Part shown: one piece after another, positions 10,528-19,978 of the stretch | Position numbering within the stretch: the stretch's first letter is position 1 | Layout: each line of letters starts with the position of its first letter | Assembly (NCBI GenBank): GCA_033977485.1 | Contig: CM066991.1 | Span: forward strand, 34,717,850 to 34,781,849 | Length of the DNA: 64,000 nt | Direction of reading: 5' to 3' | Source of the DNA: Hydrangea macrophylla | Taxonomy: Eukaryota; Streptophyta; Magnoliopsida; Cornales; Hydrangeaceae | Program-made: the position numbers and the translations under genes | The notes under the pieces: generated by a model | Told to the model about the DNA's origin: nothing | The model's database searches: none | What the model saw: only the letters and a program-made list of their open reading frames with translations

Positions 10528-12168
10528 TGACAAGCGGGGGTATTTGTAAAATACAGCCGCGCTAAAAGAAGAAAATACACTAAATTAGTTTATAATTCCT
10601 TTGTTTATCTGCAATTTGAATTGCAATGCCAGTTTATACACAATTTGATTAAACTATGATATATGGTATTGTTTTAATGGTTATTTGTGCAGATTACTAT
10701 TGCTGTGTGAAGAATTGGATGAGAAGATAAAAGGAAGTGCTTGGTTTTAATGAAGACAACTCAATCATAAAAAGGAGGTTTCGAGCGATCGAAGATGTCT
10801 CGAGCAATCGAGGTTTCGATCGATCGAATGCAGTTCAAGCGCTCGAAGATCCCAGAAGTTCAATCGATTGAGAGATATTCGATCGATCGAACATGGCTTT
10901 TATCAGATTTTATGCGCACGCAGTAGAAACAAAATTTTAACCCTAGCATTAGGTTTTTTGTATATATAGTCGTATTGTATACGTCCGAAAGGACGCCCAC
11001 TTTTACTTTTCATCAGTTTTATATAGAGAGAAGAGATTTTCTTCTTGCTTTTGTAGGTTATCAAGAGTTCTCATTGGATTGGCTTAGATCCGTTAAAGTT
11101 TAATAATAGTTATTCATTACAGGTTACTTTTTATTGCTTTACTTATATTCTACTCATAATTTAATATAGTTTAATCTGCTAAACTCGTAGTTTTGCATGT
11201 TAGATAAGTTTACACCATTAGTTTTTATAGTTTTCATGTTTAAAATACAACCAAACGAGACTTTAATGGATCTTTATATTAAAAACGACTCTGTGATACT
11301 CCAGACTATGTCTGAGTAGTCCTCAGGTTGGGAGATCATGATGAAACCATAATCTTAAGCCTCTACCATGCAGCTGAATAACTCTTGTGTTCAATCGATC
11401 AAAGTTTGTTCGATCGATCGGACCAGAGACAGTGTCAATCGATCGAAGACATTTCGATCGATCGAGAGATGAAGATATTCGATCGATCGAAAGCGCATGG
11501 ATCGATTGAACTCTCTAATTCATGAGAACATTTTATGCAGTATCCCTAGACTTTCTGCTTTAGAGATTTGTTACTAAACTGTTCCCAAACGCTCAGTTTG
11601 TCAAAACAGTCTCTTAACTTAAGGCATTAAGGCATTTTTCTTCAATATCTTTTGCAAACTATCTTCAATGCTAATACCATTGTAGGTGAAAGTCTTAACT
11701 ATTGTTTTAAACTGCTTTCATGTGTTTCAAACTTAATTGTGATGACATAATCCCGGTCATGAAAGGGCTATGGATTCTTTATCCTAAGAGAAATGCGGAA
11801 TACTGTAGAAGATGTACTCCATTGAACTTCAACGTAATTGCATGGTAGATGGCTAGGTTGCGATGGATTCGTGTAATCCTAACATTCCTTTATATTAAGA
11901 AAAACACATTTTAAAACATCGACTTAGTTAGTTTGTTAATCATTAGTTTAATTTAATTTGGTTGCTTAAGATTTAGTAGTTACTTCTGGAACTTCGTGTT
12001 CTACAATCCTGCATTTATTGATTTTTATTCTTCTTTTAGAGTTTAATCTAAGTATTTAGTTTAACACCTTCCCTGTGGGATCGACCTGGTCTTAACCAGA
12101 TTACTACTTGCACAATTACCTACACTTGGGTATAGCACACAAGCGCACACAGAAAAATTCTCGTGTCA
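10528..12168 (+). repeat. 5' LTR of Athila-1
   Basis: A 1,641-bp LTR. A TATA box TATATATAG lies at 10961-10969. Two clusters of the motif TTCGATCGATCGAA and variants flank it: about 10775-10891, with exact palindromes at 10815-10828 and 10878-10891, and about 11390-11515. The segment 12070-12130 near the LTR end has CCCTGTGGGATCGACC, also present in Athila-3 and in altered form in element C. Confidence 0.92.
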
Positions 12169-12174
12169 AGTTTT

Positions 12175-12191
12175 TGGCGCCTTTGCCGGGG
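12175..12191 (+). other. Primer-binding site, tRNA-Asp type
   Basis: TGGCGCCTTTGCCGGGG lies 6 bp after the LTR. It matches the complement of the 3' end of plant tRNA-Asp (TGGCGCCGTTGCCGGGG) except for one base. Athila elements are known to use tRNA-Asp. Confidence 0.9.
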
Positions 12192-12297
12192 ATGGTGACA
12201 AGTTAATACTTAGATTACCTCAATCTTTTCTTTTCTATTTCTGTTTTCCTTTTGCCTTTTATTCTTTAGATTAAAACTAATTAGGATCTTTCCTTTT

Positions 12298-13575
12298 ATG
12301 TCCGACAATTCCTTTGAAGGAACTTACGGAAACCCACTCTTCTCATCTGATTCATCTAGTTCTATTAATCCTTTAGTAACACCAACATATTCAATGGTCA
12401 ATAATCAAAGTGAAAATGGTGAACGTGGTCGTTCCAATTGACGATTTGCTACATCCGTTGTGTGATCTCATGACACCTGAACATGGTCCAACACCTTCTT
12501 GTATTCTTATTCCATCTCATGCTGGCGAATTTCAATTTCGCAATGGAATGATACAACTCCTTCCAACATTCCATGGAATGGATAGCGAGAAGGCATATCT
12601 ACACGTCAAGGACTTCAAGGATGTTTGTAAAACATTTTCACAAAATTGCCCTATCGATGTGACACGTCTAATGCTATTTTCTTTCACTTTGAAGGACAAA
12701 GCAAAAGCGTGGCTGCTCACTTTAAAGCTAAACTCAATCTATACATGGCATGCGATGAACACTGCATTTTTAAAGAAATTCTTTCCACCTCGCATGACCA
12801 CTGAGCTTAAACGACAAATTAACTCTTACAAACAAAAGAGCAATGAAACCTTCACCCAAACTTCGGAGCGTTTCAAGGATTTGCTTCTATCATGCCCACA
12901 TCATGGGTATGAAAAATGGCGAACCATAAGCTACTTTTACGAAGGGTTAAATGGTGAAACTAAAAAGTTGGTCGAGACCATGAGTTCAGGGCCATTTCTT
13001 TGCAAAAATACGGAAGAAGCAGAAGCTCACTTCGAGTGGCTAGCTGAACATGCCCACGAATGGTCCAATTCGGAAGATGACCCACGTTCACAGATATCCT
13101 ATGTAGAGGAGAAGAGTCTATATCAATTCAAAAGTGAGGATCATCTAATGAGTAAATATAAAGAATAAGTTAAGAAGGTAGAAGAGTTGCCATTGAAAGG
13201 AGAGAGTTCTAGGCAGGTTTTACCTGAAGAGCCATGCAGCACATGCAACATGTTGGGACACACCAATCAATACTGTCCCAATGTGCCGTACTTTCAAGAA
13301 CAACACCCATGGAAATGAATGCCATGCAAGGGTATAGGGGGGCGGGGAATTCCTACAATAATAACAACGTTCAGAATAACAATAGATGGAATTACCCCGG
13401 GTTTGATTGGAAAAATGATGCTGGGACCCAAAACCAATATCAACAACAACAGCCCTACATTAACAATAATCACTATCAAGGGCAATACAATAGGCAGTCC
13501 CAGCCATTCAATCAAAATAGATCAAATAACTATAATCATGCTCAACCCTTTAATAATCTGCAATCAAATGTTTAG
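12298..13575 (+). pseudogene. gag: Athila-1 gag, N-terminal and nucleocapsid parts
   Basis: Gag would build the particle and bind RNA. The ATG at 12298 begins a Ser-rich leader. The capsid part is in another frame (about 12410-13168) with VPIDD, FHGMDSEKAYLHVKDF, AWLLTLK, TWHAMN and FYEGLNGETKKLVE, the retrotransposon gag core. A zinc-knuckle-like CSTCNMLGHTNQYC (C-X2-C-X4-H-X4-C) follows near 13240. A further frame change near 13290 leads into an Asn/Gln-rich tail (13319-13575). Athila-3 carries the same protein at 60010-61000, with different breaks. The frame from 13234 continues into protease and pol. Confidence 0.88.
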
Positions 13576-16500
13576 GTGCCACCTCACAAAAAGGTGCAAG
13601 AGGAAGATCCAATCTCTAATGCGAATTTAACACAATAGTTGATTCAAATGATGAGTAAAATGTCCGCGACATTAGAGAGAATGGATGCATGACAAGAGGA
13701 GTCGAGTGGAACGTTTCTTGCTCAACCACTTCAAAATCCTAAGGGATACAACAATGGTCCCACTAATCATGAACAGGCAAAAGCCGTGACTACATTGAGA
13801 AGCGGCAAGATTATAGGGTACAATTTACCTCTCTCTACCTCTAAAGAGTACAAGGAGGATGAAGTGGTAAATAAAACAAAACCATCCACTCAAGAAGAGG
13901 AGTCATCCACTGATGAAAAACCATTAGAATGAAATGATGACACTCCTAAAGAAGCAGAAGAAGTCGAGAGAAGGCCCGGAAAGGAACCTATAAATGATGA
14001 ATTACCTAAATGCCCTTTCCCCGCGCCTTACTCTCAAAGGCTTAAGAAACCCAAAAATGAGGCAAAAAATCAGGAGTTTTTGGAGTTGTTTAAACAAGTC
14101 AAAATCAATCTTCCACTCCTGGATGCAATCAAACAAGTGCCGACCTATGCTAAATACCTAAAAGACTTATGTACGGTCAAAAGGAGGCAAAGTGTGAAAA
14201 AACACGCTTACGTCACTTGCCAAGCAAGTGCAATCATTCAAAATGAATTGCCTCTGAAGCTCAAAGATCCCGGCACTCCAACTGTCTCGTGCCTTATTGG
14301 AAATCAAAGGATAGACAACGCACTCCTTGATCTAGGAGCAAGCGTGAACCTACTGCCATACTCAGTTTATAAGTAACTAGGGTTGGGGGAACTCAAACCT
14401 ACCCGAGTTGCGTTACAACTGGCAGATAGGTCAATCAAATATCCTAGAGGAATACTAGAAGATGTCCTTGTATAAATAAACACATTTATCTTCCCGATTG
14501 ATTTTGTGATTTTGGACACTGAACTGGTGTCTAACCCATGCTCACAAATCCTGGTAATATTTGGAAGTCCATTCCTCAACACCATAGATGCCACAATCAA
14601 AATAAGAAGTGGTATCATGACCATCGTATTCGGGAAAATGACCTTAAATATCACGATGTTTTCAAATCCCCGACTTGACGAATACAAGGACGAAGAGGAA
14701 GTCAACTACATCGAAACGGTCATTGAAGACGAGGCTGACTTTGTTGATTACAAAGATCCCTTGGAGGTAGTTGTGTCACAATTTGATGCAGTCTACAAAC
14801 CTAACGATTCAACTCCATTGGACGCTGCCCTAAATCATGCGTGCCTCATGATGGAAATAAAAGAGGAAGATAGAGTTGAATGCATGTGGGTCACACCATA
14901 TGAACCCTTGCCTCAAAAAACGAAGTTAGCCATGCCTTTGAACTTTCATTTTCCCGATTTAGAATTAAAGGAGCTTCCAAAAAAACTCAAATATGCTTTT
15001 TTGGGGACCGAAAAGACTTATCCTGTTATAATCTCAGCCACGTTGAATTCTGAACAAGAGGATAAGTTAATTCAAATGCCCAAACAGCATAAGGGAGCAT
15101 TGGGCTGGACTATTGCTGACCTAAATGGCATAAGCCCATCTATTTGCACCCATAAGATATATCTGGAGGAAGACGCTAAACCTTCGTGACAAATGCAAAG
15201 GCGTTTGAATCCCAATATGTAAGAAGTCGTCAAAAAGGAAGTCCTAAAACTTCTTGACGTTGGGATCATATATCCCATTTCTGACAGCACTTGGGTTAGT
15301 CCAACCCAGGTAGTGCCCAAAAAGGCTGGTATAACGGTTATCCCAAACAAAGACGGCGAGTTAGTACCAACACGCGTCCCCACTGGATGGCGGATGTGTA
15401 TTGATTACCAAAAATTGAATACTGTGACTCGAAAAGACCACTTTCCATTGCCATTTATGGATCAGATGTTAGAACGAGTGGCGGGTCACAAGTACTATTA
15501 CTTCCTGGACAGATATAGTGGGTACAACCAGATAGAAATTGCTCCTGAAGATTAGGAGAAAACGACATTCACGTGTCCGTTCGGTACATTCGCCTACTGT
15601 CGTATGCCCTTTGGCTTGTGCAACGCACCGGCCACCTTTCAGCGGTGCATGTTGAGCATATTCAGTGATATGGTCGAACAAACACTAGTGGTCTTTATGG
15701 ACGACTTCTCAGTGTTTGGCCATAGTTTCAATACCTGCCTAGAAAACCTTAAGAAAGTGTTAGCTAGATGCAAGGATAAACACCTAGTACTAAACTGGGA
15801 AAAATGTCACTTCATGGTGACTAAGGGAATTTTCCTTGGCCACATTGTTTCAGATAAAGGTATCTAAGTTGACCAATCAAAAATCGACATAATCTCAAAC
15901 CTACCTGTTCCTCGTACAGTTAAAGACATCTGCTCTTTTCTGGGACACGCAAGATTTTATCGTCGCTTTATCCAAAACTTTAGTGCAATCTCCCGACCAC
16001 TATGTCAACTCTTGGTCAAAGACGCACCATTCGAGTGGACGGAAAATTGTCAAACTTCTTTTGATGCACTAAAGGAACACCTTACCTCCGCACCGATAAT
16101 ACAGGCACCCGACTGGGGTTTGCCTTTCGAACTAATGTGCGATGCTAGTGACTATGCCATTGGTGCAGTCCTAGGATAGAGGAAGGAAAATAAGCCCTAT
16201 GTAATATACTATGCCAGCCGAACACTCAACGAAGCTCAAATGAACTATATGACTACTGAAAAAGAGCTGTTGGCAATAGTTTTCACTCTAGACAAATTTA
16301 GGTTATATCTGATAGGGTCCCCAATTGTCTATTTTACAGACTACTCAGCCCTTAAGTACCTGCTATCTAAGAAAGACGCGAAGCAAAGGCTTATCCATTG
16401 GATACTCTTACTCCAAGAATTCGATATAACAATCAAGGATAAAAAAGGAGTAGAGAATGTGGTCGCTGACCACTTATCTCGGTTGACATTTACTAACAAC

Positions 16501-17862
16501 ACTGAACCCATACCAATCAAAGATGAATTCCCAGACGAGCAACTGATAGCTATTTCCAGTTTGCCTTGGTATGCAGATATAATAAATTACCTTATTATGG
16601 GAAAAACCCCGAGTCATTGATCAAATCAGGACAGGAAAAGGTTCCTCTCGTTTGCACGTCATTTATTTTTCGATGACCCTTACTTATTCAATTATTGTGC
16701 TGATCAGGTCATCAGGCGTTGCGTCCCTAATGAGGATATAACCGTAATTTTAGCCTCATGCCACTCGGAAGCCTGCGGAGGTCACTTTGCCTCACCAAAG
16801 ACCGCACAAAAAATTTTACATAGCGGTTTCTACTGGCCCAACGTGTTTAAAGATGCTTATGCTTTTTGCAAAGCGTTCCAATGTTGTAAAAAACTTGGTA
16901 CAATTTCAAAAAGGAACTCCATGCCCTTAACTCCAATTATCACAAATGAAATATTCGATTGTTGGGGCATAGACTTCATGGGCACGTTTCCAAAATCTAA
17001 CAACTATGAATACATACTCCTAGCTATAGATTATGTATCAAAATGGGTAGAAGGGATACCGACGAGACGCAATGACCACAAAACAGTAATGTCCTTTCTT
17101 AAGGAACACATTTTGTCGCGTTTCGGAACCCCAAAAGCACTAATAAGTGACCAAGGCAAGCACTTTTGCAATAGGCCTTTGGAATCACTACTTAAGAAAT
17201 ATGGGGTGAACCACAATATCGCTTTAGCCTACCACCCACAAACTAACGGGCATACAGAGTTAGCTAACCGCGAAATCAAGCATATACTAGAAAAGACGGT
17301 TAGTTTCAACAAAAAGGACTGGGTTTATAAACTGACTGATGCTCTATGGGCATACCATACCACTTATAAGACAAACTTGGGGATGTCCCCGTACATGTTA
17401 GTGTACGGTAAGGCATGTCACCTTCTTGTCGAAATCGAGCATAAAGCATATTGGGCGACACGCTCATTGAACTTCGACATTAAAGAGGGAGGTCATCTCT
17501 GGAAACTCCAGTTGGCTGAACTGGAAGAAATACGTTGAGATGCATACGATAATGCTAAACTACACAAGGAAAGGTTAAAGGCTCACCACGATAGAACAAT
17601 TTTTTGAATATCTTTCGAGCCGGGGTAGAAAGTCTTACTGTACGACTCTCGCCTCCACCTTTTTCCAGGTAAGCTCTGGTCCCGGTAGACAGGTCCATTC
17701 CTTGTCAAATATGTTTTTCCACATGGGGCTGTTGAGCTCATGAATCCCAAGAACGATGATTGTTTCAAGGTTAACGGCCAAAGACTAAAACCGTTCTTGG
17801 AGAACTTCTTACTAGAAGCTGAGCACATTGAGCTAGATGAGCCCAGCTATCCCTCCACCTAA
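13576..17862 (+). pseudogene. pol: Athila-1 gag C-terminus, protease, RT, RNase H, integrase (one frame with stops)
   Basis: From 13234 to the terminal TAA at 17860-17862 a single reading frame persists for 4.6 kb with about 16 internal stops and no obvious frameshift. The protease has LLDLGASVNLLP (about 14320). The reverse transcriptase (about 15230-15870) has FLDRYSGYNQIE and FMDDFSVFGHS. The RNase H (about 16120-16480) has MCDASDYAIGAVLG, TTEKELLAIVF and FTDYSALKYLL. The integrase (about 16740-17540) has H...H and C..C zinc residues and the DDE triad in CWGIDFMG, ISDQGKHF and HTELANREI. Comparison with Athila-3 shows most stops replace Gln or Arg codons. Catalytic residues survive, so decay is recent and mainly through stops. 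Confidence 0.93.
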
Positions 17863-17875
17863 GATACCAAAGCGT

Positions 17876-18008
17876 GTTTACATATTGTTGTTGTACTCTT
17901 TCTTTTACTGCATTTTGTTTTATTTTGTTCTTTTTTGTCTCTTTTTAAATGTGACTTCGATTCTTAATCTGCTATTCCTTACTGTCTCTCCCTTACAGGA
18001 TATTAAAT
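17876..18008 (+). promoter_or_regulatory. Putative 3' splice site upstream of post-pol ORF A
   Basis: A long T/C-rich tract ends CTCTCCCTTACAG (AG at 17997-17998). The ATG of ORF A follows exactly 10 nt later at 18009. This has the form of a plant intron end. It is inferred, not shown by cDNA. Confidence 0.6.
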
Positions 18009-18323
18009 ATGAGGGACGACGATGTTCACTCCATAGGGTCATGGGCTGATTCAAAATATCCTAACCCTCCTTGGACTGCCGACGAGAAAGTAATCTACTT
18101 TTCTCCTTATCAAGGACCAGGGGCAGATGATGTATCGGACCTGACCCATGGGTACATCCCTTTTAACCCTGCTCTCCTCCATATCAATCCCTTTGAGCAC
18201 ATGGAATTTCCTGAAGAGGAAGGAGAACCTGAAGGGTACTTTGTTGGGGAAGTCGATGATGCCCTTTTGGAACAATGGGATAATGATTCAATGTGGGAAC
18301 CATGGGAAGAAGAAGATTTATAG
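18009..18323 (+). CDS. Athila-1 post-pol ORF A, small acidic protein of unknown function
   Basis: 104 codons from ATG to TAG. The product is strongly acidic (DDD, EEEGEPEG, EVDDALLE, WEEEDL) and rich in Trp, Tyr and Pro (YPNPPW, YFSPYQGPG). I do not recognise a domain. It lies 146 bp after the pol stop and is preceded by a strong splice-acceptor-like sequence, so it is probably made from a spliced subgenomic RNA rather than as part of Gag-Pol. The same frame stays open after the TAG to 18545 and would add hydrophobic stretches (VIELVPYIYVHM, IMLIVRLILG). If the TAG replaced a CAG, as at many other stops in this element, the protein could be longer and membrane-associated. It is not a known envelope protein. 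Confidence 0.5.
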   Translation: MRDDDVHSIGSWADSKYPNPPWTADEKVIYFSPYQGPGADDVSDLTHGYIPFNPALLHINPFEHMEFPEEEGEPEGYFVGEVDDALLEQWDNDSMWEPWEEEDL

Positions 18324-18484
18324 GATGTGGTGCCTGAATGCCATAACGCTGTCTTCACTTATGTTGATGACTTCCTTGTCATCGAATTGGTTCCCTACAT
18401 TTACGTGCACATGAGTTATTTGTTGTTCCGGCTTCAATGCCCTCTACCTGCTAGTGCACATGAGTCTATCATGCTAATAGTGAG

Positions 18485-18614
18485 GTTAATTCTTGGTCAC
18501 ATTCCTTTCTCTTTTCGTTTTTATTTATTTAATTCTTTCTGTTAGTTCTTTCTTTTGTTCTATTTAATTTATTTCTTCGTTGTCTGTTGTTTCTCCTTTG
18601 TCAGGATTTTCACT
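18485..18614 (+). promoter_or_regulatory. Putative 3' splice site upstream of post-pol ORF B
   Basis: The T/C-rich tract ends TTTCTCCTTTGTCAG (AG at 18603-18604). The ATG of ORF B is exactly 10 nt downstream at 18615. The exon start GATTTTCACT resembles GATATTAAAT in front of ORF A. Confidence 0.6.
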
Positions 18615-18929
18615 ATGAATCATCTGCTACCACCGTTGTTCCTTCTGCATAAGATTTTCCATAGATTTGGACCAGACATAGTGCCCCCGGGTACTCCGCC
18701 GCGAGAGGAAAGTCCGTTGGAAAATTGTACTCCGTTATCGTTGTCTCCATCTGACTCACCTCTTGCCTGTGCACTCATTTCTTCAAAGATTTCAGCCTCA
18801 CTCGATGATATCCTTGCTACCTTCCGATAGTTCTGGGAAAGGGAATCATCAGGTTTGGAATCCAGACTCAAAGATGTGGCAGAAAAAGAAGCAGTTGCGG
18901 AAGATGAATCATTCATGCTTGAAGAGTAG
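18615..18929 (+). pseudogene. Athila-1 post-pol ORF B, unknown, one in-frame TAG
   Basis: From the ATG at 18615 one frame runs to a stop at 18927-18929, broken only by a TAG at 18828-18830. The span of 315 bp equals that of ORF A, but I see no sequence similarity between them. The N-terminal half is Pro/Ser-rich (PPGTPPREESP, SLSPSDSP). The C-terminal half is charged and could form a short helix (SGLESRLKDVAEKEAVAEDE). No family is recognised. Expression from a spliced RNA is inferred from the acceptor-like sequence just upstream. It could also be an N-terminal exon of a larger post-pol protein. Confidence 0.4.
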
Positions 18930-19904
18930 TGCTTCACTTCAATTGTATTCTGTCATTTCATCTTTCTTTCATCAATTGAAGTGTATTCCTAGACAAAGTT
19001 TTATTAGTTTCAGTTTCTTTTAGTCTTTCTTTATTAATAAGGTCTAAGGTACCATTGTGGGAGCAAAAATTTTGCAATTTGGATGCTATTACAAAGTTTG
19101 ATTTATATAAATTTGCAATTTCCTATTTATCAAGAGGATTTCTGGCCTACATGTCCTATTTTTGAACTGTTTCATCACCTTCTTGTATGTCCAAACCAAT
19201 GTTGGTTAGTTGGGGATGTATAATTTCTCCATTCAGTGATATTATAGAATTTCCAGTTTTGATCGATCGAACCCATTTCGATCGCTCGAAATTATAGCAT
19301 CCTCAAGTGCTTCAACAGGTCTCAATCGATCGAAGTTTCAATCGATCGAACTTTCTCGAGCGATCAAAATTGTATTTAAACGAGGCATCTTGTGTGCACT
19401 TTATCAGTCACTCTTCATTTCCCTTATACTCAAGCGCTCAGAGACAGAGGAGGCGTGTGCAATTTTGACCCTCAATTTTTCAACCACATAAATTGATGCA
19501 CCATAGAGCGCCCCTCTGATCACCATCATCATCCCTGGTGGATCATCCCCCTCATCCTTTATCGGCGTTTTACCCGAAGTACGGCCTGAGAACCCTCCTC
19601 TTTTTCATTTTCATCAAATTCCTGTGGGGGTGCCCTCCATTGTTTCTAAGATCACTTAGTATTAGCTTTAGTTAGCTATTTCTTATTTTCTCTCTCTTTT
19701 CATTCTCGTTTCTCGTCACTGTCATTTTTCTGTGCTCGATCAATCGAGCTGGGCTCAAGCGATCGAAACTGAATCCCGTTCAAGTGATCAAGACAAGTTC
19801 GATCGATCGAACCTTAGCCCAGTTCAATCGATCGAGATAGGCTCGAGCGATCGAACATTACACCTTTTCAATCGATCGAACATTCGTCAATCGATCGAAA
19901 AGAA
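18930..19904 (+). other. Athila-1 non-coding spacer with LTR-like motif clusters
   Basis: Two islands of the LTR motif family (TCGATCGATCGAA and TCGAGCGATCGAA variants) occur at about 19258-19370 and 19735-19900. The first is followed at once by TATTTAAA (19373-19380), mirroring the cluster-then-TATA order of the LTR. No conserved protein is seen; the short frame at 19732-19968 is a translation of the repeats. Confidence 0.5.
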
Positions 19905-19978
19905 GCAATGGCAGTTTCTTTTCTGTCTTCCATGTTTTAATGTGTTTTCTATTTTTCTTCCATGTTAGGGCTTTCGCG
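19905..19978 (+). promoter_or_regulatory. Putative 3' splice site upstream of post-pol ORF C
   Basis: The pyrimidine-rich tract ends TTTTTCTTCCATGTTAG (AG at 19967-19968). The ATG of ORF C is exactly 10 nt further on, at 19979. This is the third such arrangement in the element. Confidence 0.55.

Noticed and set aside
12175..12191. Possible tRNA-Asp gene at the PBS sites
   Set aside because: Only about 17 nt of 3'-end complement are present, in antisense and next to an LTR; no cloverleaf.
13294..13515. Minus-strand hydrophobic frame opposite Athila gag
   Set aside because: It is the shadow of the Asn/Gln-rich gag tail; the same artefact recurs at 61007-61300.
19732..19968. 78-codon frame rich in SSDRSNL-like repeats
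   Set aside because: It is a translation of the CGATCGATCGAA motif cluster, and the pyrimidine tract of the ORF C acceptor lies in it.
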